64,000 nt of DNA, taken from assembly GCA_903828595.1 (NCBI GenBank), contig CAIKMS010000015.1, positions 124,001-188,000 of the forward strand, written 5' to 3'. Below, piece by piece: positions 8,399 to 17,211 of the stretch. Position 1 is the first letter of the stretch, and each line of letters begins with the position of its first letter. The position numbers and the translations under genes were made by a program. The notes under the pieces are model-generated. The model saw only the letters and a program-made list of their open reading frames with translations, searched no databases and was not told where the DNA came from. This DNA is from an uncultured Pseudomonadota bacterium (lineage in GTDB: Bacteria; Pseudomonadota; Gammaproteobacteria; Steroidobacterales; Steroidobacteraceae).

Positions 8399-8408
8399 GA
8401 GGTATCTA

Positions 8409-9017
8409 ATGTATCGCTTGTACGATTATCTACCCTCAGGCAATGGCTATAAGGTCCGCTTAGTACTGCGCGCACTAAATCTGCCGTATGAACTGATTGA
8501 GGTTGATATCAAAAACGGCGCCACAAGAACGGCACAGTTTCGCGAGAAAAACCCAAACGGCAAGATTCCCGTACTGGAAGTACCGGGTCATGGCTACCTC
8601 AGTGAAAGCCACGCCATCATCAGCTACCTAGCCGAAAACTCCTGGTTAGTTCCGCAAGATCGATACGCGCGCGCGCAAATGACCGGCTGGATGTGTTTTG
8701 AGCAATACAGTCTCGAACCGGACATAGGCACCGCGCGCTACTGGCTTTGCTCCCTGCACCTAACGCCTGCCGAGTTAGGTGAGAAACTAGTCGACAAGAT
8801 GACAAAGGGCCATGAGGCTCTGGCAGTTTTAGAACGTGCGCTGAGCCACCAGGACTACCTGGTCAACAACAGCTACTCACTGGCTGATATTGCCCTGTAT
8901 GCGTATACGCACGTAGCACCTGAGGCGGGCTTTGATTTAGATCCGTACCCGAGCATTCGTCGCTGGATCACCGCCATTGAGAACCAACCTCAATGGGCAC
9001 CAATCACCGCGCCTTAA
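8409..9017 (+). CDS. Glutathione S-transferase family protein
   Basis: A 202-residue soluble protein with an N-terminal thioredoxin-like domain (YDYLPSGNGYKVRLVLRAL, NPNGKIPVLE, then the glutathione-binding LSESHAIISYLAE) and an all-helical C-terminal domain (VLERALSHQDYLVNN, SLADIALYAY). ATG 8409 follows the ilvH stop by 10 bases; the frame is open further upstream inside ilvH but that part is not GST-like. The subclass is uncertain, and a role in detoxification, dehalogenation or isomerisation cannot be told apart. Confidence 0.88.
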   Translation: MYRLYDYLPSGNGYKVRLVLRALNLPYELIEVDIKNGATRTAQFREKNPNGKIPVLEVPGHGYLSESHAIISYLAENSWLVPQDRYARAQMTGWMCFEQYSLEPDIGTARYWLCSLHLTPAELGEKLVDKMTKGHEALAVLERALSHQDYLVNNSYSLADIALYAYTHVAPEAGFDLDPYPSIRRWITAIENQPQWAPITAP

Positions 9018-9035
9018 AGGGTGACCTGACCGAGG

Positions 9036-10022
9036 TTAAGGCAACAGAACCAGCGAGCCTACGGTCTTACGCGACTCAATCTCACGATGGGCTTGAACCG
9101 CGTCGCGTAGAGCGTGTCGTTGGCCGATCGTAATTTTTACAATGCCTCGGCTCAGAACATCAAACAACTCCGCCGAACCACGAGCCAGTTCTCTCTTGGT
9201 GGCAAAATAATGAAATAGCGTGGGCCGCGTAACAAACAGTGAGCCACGCCGCGCCAACTCCAATAAAGACAGGGGATCCACAGGTCCTGAGGCATTACCG
9301 TACGAAACCATTAGGCCACGCGGGCGTAAGCAATCCAACGAAGCGGTGAAAGTATCCTTGCCTACCGAGTCATAGACCACTGGCACGCCCTTGCCCTTGG
9401 TCAGGGCACGAACCCTTGACGCCATGTCCTCGCGGGATGACACGATCACATCATGCGCGCCATTTTCAATGGCAATCGCTGATTTTGCGTCACTGCCTAC
9501 CACCGCAATGACGTGTGCGCCCAAATGGCGCGCCCACTGCAACAGCAACAAGCCCACGCCGCCAGCGGCCGCCGTAACGACGATCGGATCTTTGTTTTTA
9601 ACGCGATACGTTTGGCGCAGCAGGTATTGCGCGGTGAGTCCTTTGAGCAAAACCGCAGCCGCCTGCTCATCGCTCACCGAATCCGGAACAGCGACCAATC
9701 GATCAGCAGGCACGTTACGCGCTTCCGCGTAAGAACCTGGAACGGTACTGACGTAAGCCACGCGCTGACCAACTTGCCATCCTTTAACACCCGCGCCCAG
9801 GGCCTCAATGACACCCGCTGCCTCGCGCCCTAGGCAGGAAGGCAATGCCATGGGATACAAGCCGTTGCGATCATAAGTATCAATTAAATTGACGCCTATA
9901 GCGGTATGACGCACACGCACTTCATGGCGGGCCGGATCGCCGATGCGCAAGCTCTCCCACTGCATGACTTCCGGTCCGCCGTGGGCATGCATCACTTGTC
10001 CCATGATTTCGAGTGCGCTCAT
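9036..10022 (-). CDS. Quinone oxidoreductase-like, zinc-independent MDR reductase
   Basis: A 328-residue medium-chain reductase of the QOR group, expected to reduce quinones or enones with NADPH. The GroES-like N-terminal domain holds the QOR signature GVNLIDTYDRNGLYP and LGREAAGVIEALG. The Rossmann domain carries AAAGGVGLLLLQWARHLGA. There are no structural or catalytic zinc cysteines. ATG 10022 has AGGAG 9 bases upstream. It is the last gene of a probable unit glnK - ferredoxin - qor, 46 bases after the ferredoxin stop, and converges on the GST. Confidence 0.9.
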   Translation of the reverse strand: MSALEIMGQVMHAHGGPEVMQWESLRIGDPARHEVRVRHTAIGVNLIDTYDRNGLYPMALPSCLGREAAGVIEALGAGVKGWQVGQRVAYVSTVPGSYAEARNVPADRLVAVPDSVSDEQAAAVLLKGLTAQYLLRQTYRVKNKDPIVVTAAAGGVGLLLLQWARHLGAHVIAVVGSDAKSAIAIENGAHDVIVSSREDMASRVRALTKGKGVPVVYDSVGKDTFTASLDCLRPRGLMVSYGNASGPVDPLSLLELARRGSLFVTRPTLFHYFATKRELARGSAELFDVLSRGIVKITIGQRHALRDAVQAHREIESRKTVGSLVLLP

Positions 10023-10068
10023 GTCATCAATCTCCTGAATTCTCTACGGGGTAGCGCTTCGCTACCAT

Positions 10069-10793
<725 letters not shown>

Positions 10794-10837
10794 TTAAAAG
10801 TAACAAACGTTAAGCCGTCCGCGTACTCGCGGCTGGC

Positions 10838-10852
10838 GCCAACCGGCTGCCA
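10838..10852 (-). promoter_or_regulatory. Sigma-54-like -24/-12 promoter upstream of glnK
   Basis: Read on the minus strand, TGGCAGCCGGTTGGC matches the consensus TGGCAC-N5-TTGC with one mismatch in each half, and keeps the essential GG-N10-GC spacing. It would place a transcript start about 45 bases before the P-II ATG. P-II genes are often under NtrC/sigma-54 control, which fits. No enhancer site was identified. Confidence 0.4.
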
Positions 10853-10867
10853 CTCGCACAGCATAAC

Positions 10868-10890
10868 GATCCCAGCTATAAAGTGGGATC
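10868..10890. repeat. 7-bp inverted repeat between glnK and the ferredoxin reductase gene
   Basis: GATCCCA and TGGGATC flank a 9-base spacer in the divergent intergenic region. It could be an operator or an activator site for either gene; no T-run follows. Confidence 0.3.
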
Positions 10891-10943
10891 ATCGCACCGT
10901 CTCATGGAGGCGGCTGATCATTTATTTGTTGAGGAGCACCGAG

Positions 10944-12173
10944 ATGGAGCAGGGCGTGATCGTTATTGGTGCGGGCCAGGCCGCAAGCACGGCCGTAGAA
11001 ACCTTGCGCAAGGAGGGCTTCACCGGCGAGATCACCTTAGTGGGCGATGAACCGGAGCTACCCTACTCGCGCCCACCCCTGTCCAAGAAGTTTCTGGCCG
11101 GCGAACTGGCCGAAGAGCGTCTGCTGCTGAAAGCACAAAGTTTTTATGACTCCCATCAGGTGCGCTTACGATTGGGCACCCGCGCGACACAGCTTTCTAC
11201 CCAGACGCGCACGGTGACACTGGACACCGGCGAAACTCTCAATTACTCGAAGCTCCTGTTATGCACCGGGTCCAGCCCACGGCGAGTCAGCGTGCCTGGC
11301 CATGATCTGCAGGGCATTCACTATTTGCGCTCTAAATCGGATGTGGCTAGGTTAGCCCACGAGCTTACGGCCAATCGGCGCATCGTCATCGTCGGTGCTG
11401 GCTATATCGGCCTGGAAGTGGCCGCAACCTGCCGCCAGTTAGGCCTGCAGGTCGACGTACTGGAAATGGCTGAGCGAATCATGAACCGTGTGGTCGCCTC
11501 GCCCGTATCGGACTTTTTTGCGCAGGAGCACGCAAAGGCTGGGGTGAACATTCACACAAGACATTCCCTGGCCGGTTTTTTAGCAGATCCTCAGGGGCGC
11601 GTGTGCGCGGTACAAACAACGGACGGCGCTCAATGGCCGGCCGACCTTGTGCTGGTGGGCGTTGGCGGGTTACCCAACACCGAACTTGCCGCCAGGGCGG
11701 GCCTTACGATCGATAACGGTGTTGCCGTGGATTTGTATTGCCAGACCAGCGACCCGGATGTGTATGCCGCCGGTGACTGCGCTAACCAATTCAGCACCCA
11801 CTACCAACGACGCCTGCGGCTAGAGTCAGTTGACAATGCCTTTGAGCAGGCCAAAACAGCGGCACAAAACCTTCTGGGCAAGTCGCTAGCACACGATAAG
11901 ATCCCGTGGTTCTGGTCCGACCAATACGACCTTAAGCTGTTGATTTCCGGAATCAATATGGATTTTGACCAGGGCGTTCTACGGGGCGACCCCAGCACAC
12001 GCAGCTTCACTTACTGTTACCTGCGAGGCAATGAACTTTTGGCCGTGGACTGTATCAATCAAGCCAAAGATTACATGGCCTCCAAGAGACTGATTGCCGA
12101 TCGAACCTCGATGGATCTGATGCGTTTGGCCGACATCAGCGTGCCGCTGCGCGAGGCAACGGCACAGGGCTGA
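10944..12173 (+). CDS. FAD/NAD(P)-dependent ferredoxin (rubredoxin-type) reductase
   Basis: A 409-residue flavoprotein of the group that passes electrons from NAD(P)H to a ferredoxin or rubredoxin, as in P450 or Rieske oxygenase systems. It shows the FAD site VIVIGAGQAAS near the N-terminus, SRPPLSKKFLAGE, the second dinucleotide site IVIVGAGYIGLEVAA, the motif VYAAGDCA, and a C-terminal reductase domain (WFWSDQYDLKL). ATG 10944 is preceded by GGAG at 7 bases; a TTG further up (10926) is less likely. It stands alone, without a P450 or oxygenase neighbour; the ferredoxin at 10069 is of a different fold and its link is only positional. Confidence 0.9.
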   Translation: MEQGVIVIGAGQAASTAVETLRKEGFTGEITLVGDEPELPYSRPPLSKKFLAGELAEERLLLKAQSFYDSHQVRLRLGTRATQLSTQTRTVTLDTGETLNYSKLLLCTGSSPRRVSVPGHDLQGIHYLRSKSDVARLAHELTANRRIVIVGAGYIGLEVAATCRQLGLQVDVLEMAERIMNRVVASPVSDFFAQEHAKAGVNIHTRHSLAGFLADPQGRVCAVQTTDGAQWPADLVLVGVGGLPNTELAARAGLTIDNGVAVDLYCQTSDPDVYAAGDCANQFSTHYQRRLRLESVDNAFEQAKTAAQNLLGKSLAHDKIPWFWSDQYDLKLLISGINMDFDQGVLRGDPSTRSFTYCYLRGNELLAVDCINQAKDYMASKRLIADRTSMDLMRLADISVPLREATAQG

Positions 12174-12269
12174 GCCCTAAATCGCGCAATTTACGCATCA
12201 TCGATGGGTAAAACTGGCCGAAAATGCTTTATGCTGCGTTGCCACATTGGATAGCTGCCGGAGTTCCCG

Positions 12270-14015
12270 ATGCACGACCTGACTCGTAACGCCCCTTCGA
12301 CCGATGACTTGGACAAGGCCTTCAGAGCGGCGCTGGGTAAAATGACCGGCGGACTGTCAACCTTGCCTTATACCAATGCGTGGGCCGACTGGGCTCATCA
12401 GCTCAGTAATTCTCCGGGGCGACAGTCCGAACTGCAGCAAGATGCCATAGCGCGAACGCTGGCTACATTTCAATTCGCCGCCCGCGCCATGTCAGGGCAG
12501 CCTGTACCGCCCAACGAGGGGCTGCCCGGGGCGCCGGATTCGCGATACGCAGCTCCCGCTTGGAGCCAGTACCCGTTTAATGTCTGGGCTCATGCCTTTC
12601 AGCAAGGAGCAGGCTGGTGGCAATCTCTCAATCAGGGCGTTGATGGCCTGCCGTCTTCCCAGGCCGACTTGGTGGGCTTTACGGTTCAGCAGTGGCTGGA
12701 GGCTCTAGCGCCCGCTAACTTCCTCGCCAGCAACCCGGAGTTACTCGAACTCACGCGTGCCGAAGGCGGCGAGAACTTACGGCGCGGCCTTCAGAACTAC
12801 CTCGAGGATACGGGTCGTACGATGAAAGGCTTAGGCCCGGTAGGCACCGAAGGCTTTCAGCTGGGCGTCAATATCGCCGCTACCCCGGGCAAAGTGGTTC
12901 TTCAAAACGAGCTTATCGAACTCATCCAGTACTCCCCCACCACAGCCGATGTCTACGCCGAGCCTATTTTGATAGTGCCGGCCTGGATCATGAAGTATTA
13001 CATCTTGGATTTAAGCGCCAAGAACTCTCTGGTGAAATACTTGGTTGATCAGGGCCACACCGTTTTTATGGTGTCATGGAAAAACCCGCAGCCGTCCGAT
13101 CGCGACTGCGATATGGACACTTATCTCAAACTGGGCTTGCGAGCCTCCCTGGCCGCGGTGTCCGCCTTAGTGCCGGAGCAAAAAATCCACACCGTGGGCT
13201 ACTGCATCGGTGGCACATTACTGGCGATCGGGGCGGCAGCACTGGGCCGTGAAAACGACCACCGGATCGCTAGCGTGACGCTGCTGGCTGCCCAGACGGA
13301 CTTTTCAGAACCTGGCGAACTTTCGTTATTTATCAATCCATCGCAGCTAGCGATGCTCGAAGCCAAAATGCGTGAAGAAGGGGTGCTGGATAGCAAGCAG
13401 ATGGGCGGCGCCTTTCAAATGCTGCGACCTCGCGATCTGATCTGGCAGCCCTTGATCAATACCTACCTGAAGGGCCAACGCGAACCGATCATCGATTTAA
13501 TGGCCTGGAATGCCGACGGCACGCGCATGCCCTGGAAGATGCACACCGAGTACCTGTATAGGCTGTATCTGGATAACGAATTAGCGAGCGGACGCTTCCC
13601 GGTTGAAGGCTCGCCTGTGCAGCTTTCGGATATCCGCGTTCCTTTGTTTGTGGTGGGGACCGAAACCGACCACGTAGCGCCTTGGAAGAGCGTTTACAAA
13701 ATTGGCCAACTGGTGCGCTCTGAGGATTACACCTTCCTGCTCACCAGCGGCGGCCATAACGCGGGCATCATCAGCGGTCCGGTACACCCCAAGCGTCGCC
13801 ACCGAATTCGCCGTCGCGCGCCAACCGACCCGCATCTGGCGCCAGCAGATTGGATCACCCAAACCCCGCCAGAGGCTGGTTCCTGGTGGCCGGTATGGCA
13901 AGAGTGGATCACCGCGCATTCTGGCAAACGGGTGGCCCCGCCTAAACTCGGGTCAAAAAAGGCAGGCTACCCGGTGATCGGTGATGCGCCAGGGGAGTAC
14001 GTGCGAGTCCGATAA
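12270..14015 (+). CDS. phaC: Class I poly(3-hydroxyalkanoate) synthase
   Basis: A 581-residue enzyme that polymerises 3-hydroxyacyl-CoA into PHA granules. The lipase-like box GYCIGG contains nucleophile Cys312, and the other triad members are Asp467 (VGTETDHVAPW) and His496 (TSGGHNAGIISGP), spaced as in Ralstonia PhaC (Cys319/Asp480/His508). The N-terminal PhaC domain includes NPELLELTRAEGGENLRRGL. Length fits class I, so no PhaE or PhaR partner is needed. phaA/phaB and a phasin are not adjacent. A FadI-type thiolase is 3 kb downstream. Confidence 0.96.
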   Translation: MHDLTRNAPSTDDLDKAFRAALGKMTGGLSTLPYTNAWADWAHQLSNSPGRQSELQQDAIARTLATFQFAARAMSGQPVPPNEGLPGAPDSRYAAPAWSQYPFNVWAHAFQQGAGWWQSLNQGVDGLPSSQADLVGFTVQQWLEALAPANFLASNPELLELTRAEGGENLRRGLQNYLEDTGRTMKGLGPVGTEGFQLGVNIAATPGKVVLQNELIELIQYSPTTADVYAEPILIVPAWIMKYYILDLSAKNSLVKYLVDQGHTVFMVSWKNPQPSDRDCDMDTYLKLGLRASLAAVSALVPEQKIHTVGYCIGGTLLAIGAAALGRENDHRIASVTLLAAQTDFSEPGELSLFINPSQLAMLEAKMREEGVLDSKQMGGAFQMLRPRDLIWQPLINTYLKGQREPIIDLMAWNADGTRMPWKMHTEYLYRLYLDNELASGRFPVEGSPVQLSDIRVPLFVVGTETDHVAPWKSVYKIGQLVRSEDYTFLLTSGGHNAGIISGPVHPKRRHRIRRRAPTDPHLAPADWITQTPPEAGSWWPVWQEWITAHSGKRVAPPKLGSKKAGYPVIGDAPGEYVRVR

Positions 14016-14030
14016 AGCCGGCTTCGCGAC

Positions 14031-14050
14031 CTGAAGCTCTTAGGCTTCAG
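14031..14050. terminator. Hairpin between phaC and the convergent small gene
   Basis: CTGAAGC-TCTTAG-GCTTCAG is a perfect 7-base stem located 16 bases after the phaC stop and overlapping the end of the convergent reading frame. It lacks a clear T-run, so it is only a candidate terminator. Confidence 0.3.
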
Positions 14051-14258
14051 ACTTAAGGTCGAGGTTGCGTGGATCTCGAACCCGCGCCACCCAGACTGCG
14101 AATGGGTCCCAGCCTTCGCTGGCTACCGAGCGAGCCTTTGCGGGAAGGCCCAGATCATCATTGGCGGCCGAGCCGATCTCACCGTGCAGCAGACTCTCAA
14201 CGCTCTTAACGTTGGTGCGTACTGAATCCAGCAAATCAATTTCAGGAACAAGGGTCAT
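14040..14258 (-). CDS. Small hypothetical protein (72 residues), convergent with phaC
   Basis: The frame encodes an acidic, soluble-looking 72-residue protein (MTLVPEIDLLDSVRTNVKS, then ESLLHGEIGSAANDDLGL and DPFAVWVARVRDPRN). I do not recognise the family. It has no membrane segment or signal peptide. The ribosome binding site is weak. It fills the gap between phaC and gshA and no better frame exists there. A phasin or granule-related role would be a guess from position only. Confidence 0.45.
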   Translation of the reverse strand: MTLVPEIDLLDSVRTNVKSVESLLHGEIGSAANDDLGLPAKARSVASEGWDPFAVWVARVRDPRNLDLKSEA

Positions 14259-14397
14259 GCACGGTGTCCGATAGCCTTAATGTCTGCTCAAATTTTAAAC
14301 GAGAAATATTAAAACTGTGATGCAGCTTTTGCTGTTATGTAATTTAAGCAGGCATGAGCACGCATGAGGACTAGAAACGCAGCTTAAACCGCGTCGG

Positions 14398-15981
14398 CTA
14401 ACCTAAATAAGCAGCTAAATATTCATCGAAGGAAGGCCCGGCTGCGGATTCGAGAACGCGCTGGTCTTCCACAGACTGCTCAGCGGCAACCTGGAATTTA
14501 GCAAAGCGCGACTCGTTGGTAATCTCCAGCTCACCGAAGTATTGCTTATAGGTCATCGACATACGTAAGGACAGATCACCAAACGACTCACCGGTCGAAC
14601 GCATTTCAGCCAGCAGGCGTGCCGACGGCGTGGCCTCTACATCTTTCAGCTTGCGACGCTGCACGGCTAGGGCCGTTGAGTAGGGCCGCTTGGCATCCCC
14701 CTCGTCCAACATCTCTGCCGCACCTTGCATGGCATCAAGAATCTCAGCCGCCCAGTCCAGCATGGCTACCGGCCGCCCCTCACGCTGCAGCAACAAGCCA
14801 GGGCGCCGACCCTCACGCGCTACCACCACGTGATTGCGGTCTAGCTCGGCGTTCTGCTCAGTTCCCAAAAGCGGACTCGGCGCTAACACGCACAGGGCAG
14901 CGAAAGTCTCCAGGAACCGCAAATTATCCTGGTTCACACCAACCGGATCCAAGGCGCTAACGTCCAGTGAACGCATTTCCACGTACTCGACGCCGCCACG
15001 ACGCAACGCCTTGGTGGGCCTCTCTCCTGATCGCGCCACGCGCTTAGGCCTAATAAACGCGTAGTACTCATTCTCCAGCTGTAAAATATTGGCATTTAAC
15101 TGGCGCCAATCACCATCCACCTTAACGCCTAGCGCGGCGTAGGCCTGGCTGGGAGTCGAGATTGCAGCTGTCAAATCCCGGATGTACTCATCCAAGCTAT
15201 TCACTGAGATTGACAACGCGGATTGCTCTTTATTGCGGTACCCCAGATCTGACATGCGCAGACTAGTCGCATACGGCGCGTAAAACGTATCAGGCCTTAA
15301 CAGCTCTAAACCATGATCTGTACGATCGCCTAAAAAAGAAGCTGGCGCGGTTGGCGAGACGCCAAAAAGATAATGAACAATCCAGCCATGGCGTCGATAG
15401 TTTCGAAGCAAAGCAAAATATCGGTCGGACACAAAGTCACTATCGACACGTGAATGCTGACGAACGTCTGCTAGAACAGCCCAAAACTTCTCAGGAAACG
15501 AATAGTTAAAATGCACGCCCGAAATTGCCTGCATCATTCGGCCGTAGCGTAATCCCAGACCGTTACGATAAACGGTTTTCATACGTCCGATGTTAGAGGA
15601 TCCGTACTGGGCCAGTGGGATGCTGCTATCACTGTCAATGGCACAGGGCATGCTGGTTGCCCACAGCAGTTCATCGCCCAGAGCGCGATAAACAAACTGA
15701 TGCAGATCGGTAAGGTATTGCAGCAGCTCCCAACTTGTCAGAAAAGTGGGTGTTACCAACTCAATGAGGCTCTCGGAATAATCCGTCGTGATATCCGAGT
15801 GGGTGAGCGCAGACCCCAACGCCTGCGGATGAGGCGATTGCGCCAACCGACCGTCTGGCGTGACCCGCAGGCTTTCTTTTTCTACGCCTTTACGACCACC
15901 GACTAAGACTGCGCGCTCGCCAGAGTTCAGAAGCGCCGCTAAGGCTTGATCATAAGAGCGACCGAATGAAGATAACGTCAT
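14398..15981 (-). CDS. gshA: Glutamate-cysteine ligase
   Basis: A 527-residue ligase of the E. coli GshA type that joins glutamate and cysteine with ATP, the first step of glutathione synthesis. Recognised parts are GRKGVEKESLRV near residue 30, DITTDYSESLIELVTP, QYGSSNIGRMKTVYRNGL, the active-site stretch ISGVHFNYSFP, and PVGVNQDNLRFLE. Length is as expected. gshB is not in the window, but gor, gloA and a GST are. Confidence 0.96.
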   Translation of the reverse strand: MTLSSFGRSYDQALAALLNSGERAVLVGGRKGVEKESLRVTPDGRLAQSPHPQALGSALTHSDITTDYSESLIELVTPTFLTSWELLQYLTDLHQFVYRALGDELLWATSMPCAIDSDSSIPLAQYGSSNIGRMKTVYRNGLGLRYGRMMQAISGVHFNYSFPEKFWAVLADVRQHSRVDSDFVSDRYFALLRNYRRHGWIVHYLFGVSPTAPASFLGDRTDHGLELLRPDTFYAPYATSLRMSDLGYRNKEQSALSISVNSLDEYIRDLTAAISTPSQAYAALGVKVDGDWRQLNANILQLENEYYAFIRPKRVARSGERPTKALRRGGVEYVEMRSLDVSALDPVGVNQDNLRFLETFAALCVLAPSPLLGTEQNAELDRNHVVVAREGRRPGLLLQREGRPVAMLDWAAEILDAMQGAAEMLDEGDAKRPYSTALAVQRRKLKDVEATPSARLLAEMRSTGESFGDLSLRMSMTYKQYFGELEITNESRFAKFQVAAEQSVEDQRVLESAAGPSFDEYLAAYLG

Positions 15982-16040
15982 GCTGCTCGCCCCGACCCAA
16001 AAAACGTATTGTAGCCGAGGCCTTCACTCATAGTTAGGGG

Positions 16041-16541
16041 CTAAGGTAATTCCGCAACGACCTCAATGCCGACTAAAAACCCAGGATCGGCCAGATGTTT
16101 CACTTCTATGAAACTCGCGGCAGGCGCGCTTTCGCCAGAATAAATCTTCAAACGCTGATCCGCGTACTTCAAAAAACCCGGCATATCCGTCGTATAAATA
16201 CGCTCAATGGCGACGTGTTCGAAATCAGCCCCGTTAATCTTCAACGTCGTTCCCAAGTTCGTATAGACAGCCGCCAGCTGTCCGGCCATGTCATCCGGCG
16301 CAATCAGTTTTCCTTCCTTATCGACCGGTAAGGTCATCGAAATATAAATGGTCTTGCCGATTTTTATGGATTGGGAGTAGCCCAGATTCGCCTCGTAATC
16401 ACCTAAGTGATAAGCACTGCGAAACCGAGAGGGTGGCTCTTGCTGAGCCTCACAGCCGCTGAGCAAAGACCCAACCAAACCTAAGCAAAGTGCCAGCCAT
16501 GGCGCCCTCATGAAAGACCGAAGAACAGGGAATTGATTCAA
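16041..16541 (-). CDS. RidA/YjgF-fold lipoprotein without the catalytic arginine
   Basis: A 166-residue protein with a lipoprotein signal (hydrophobic stretch, then LLSGC, lipid-bearing Cys30) followed by a full RidA domain (YSQSIKIGKTIYISMTLPVD, MAGQLAAVYTNLGTTL, FEHVAIERIYTTDMP). Canonical RidA enzymes deaminate enamines/imines with an arginine in the motif PAR before the last strand; here the motif reads APAASFIEV, so that arginine is Ala142. It is therefore unlikely to be an imine deaminase and is exported to the envelope. A second start at 16511 would give a shorter signal. Isolated gene, function unknown. Confidence 0.8.
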   Translation of the reverse strand: MNQFPVLRSFMRAPWLALCLGLVGSLLSGCEAQQEPPSRFRSAYHLGDYEANLGYSQSIKIGKTIYISMTLPVDKEGKLIAPDDMAGQLAAVYTNLGTTLKINGADFEHVAIERIYTTDMPGFLKYADQRLKIYSGESAPAASFIEVKHLADPGFLVGIEVVAELP

Positions 16542-16742
16542 AGTATTGACTCCCTAAAGCTTGACCACAAATAACGTGCCGCTCGACCTATAACGCCGAT
16601 GAGCGCCTTGCGCGCTTTGACATACTAACGCACCGCCTGGCGGCGCATGCTAAATGCTAAAAGATGAATTTTTGCGCTGCGCAGCAACCGGTTTTCATCA
16701 CAAATCCATCCCCATTAGTGAGAATGTCATGATAATAGACCT

Positions 16743-17093
16743 ATGAAAACGATCCGTTTATCCCTCCTATGCGCAAGCGTCGCCTTCTTTTTCATTGGCG
16801 ACGCAATTTACACGTCAGCCTATGCAGAAGATTTTTGGTGTAACGATAAGATCATCAGCGTCGGCATGAGCGCCGGTGAAGTCAGATCCGCCTGCGGCAA
16901 GCCCACTGAAATTAAGCTCAGACCCTCGGTTCGGCACCGACTTTATACGGGCGCTGGATGGGATGAAGTCGTTGAATCGGGCGGCGAATGGTGGATATAT
17001 AACTTTGGTTCCAGCCGATTGATGCAAAAACTACTGCTCATCGATGGGGTGGTTACCGAGAACCAAACCTTAGGCTTTGGTTACGATCGCTAA
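16743..17093 (+). CDS. DUF2845 small secreted protein
   Basis: A 116-residue protein with a signal peptide likely cut after AYA (AYAEDFWC). The mature part resembles DUF2845: CNDKIISVGMSAGEVRSACG, a GEVRSACGKPT turn, and an aromatic-rich WWIYNFGSSRLMQKLLLIDG ending in LGFGYDR. Two cysteines could form a disulfide. Periplasmic; the role of this family is not known to me. It is a single-gene unit. Confidence 0.75.
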   Translation: MKTIRLSLLCASVAFFFIGDAIYTSAYAEDFWCNDKIISVGMSAGEVRSACGKPTEIKLRPSVRHRLYTGAGWDEVVESGGEWWIYNFGSSRLMQKLLLIDGVVTENQTLGFGYDR

Positions 17094-17211
17094 ATGGTGA
17101 CGTCTTCGCTGCCGGTACGGATAACCCGAAATTCGACTAGGCACTTAGCGCTAGAGCATCGTGCCCGCCAAGCGCGCCAACGCCAGTTCTCTATAAGATC
17201 AGGAATTACCC

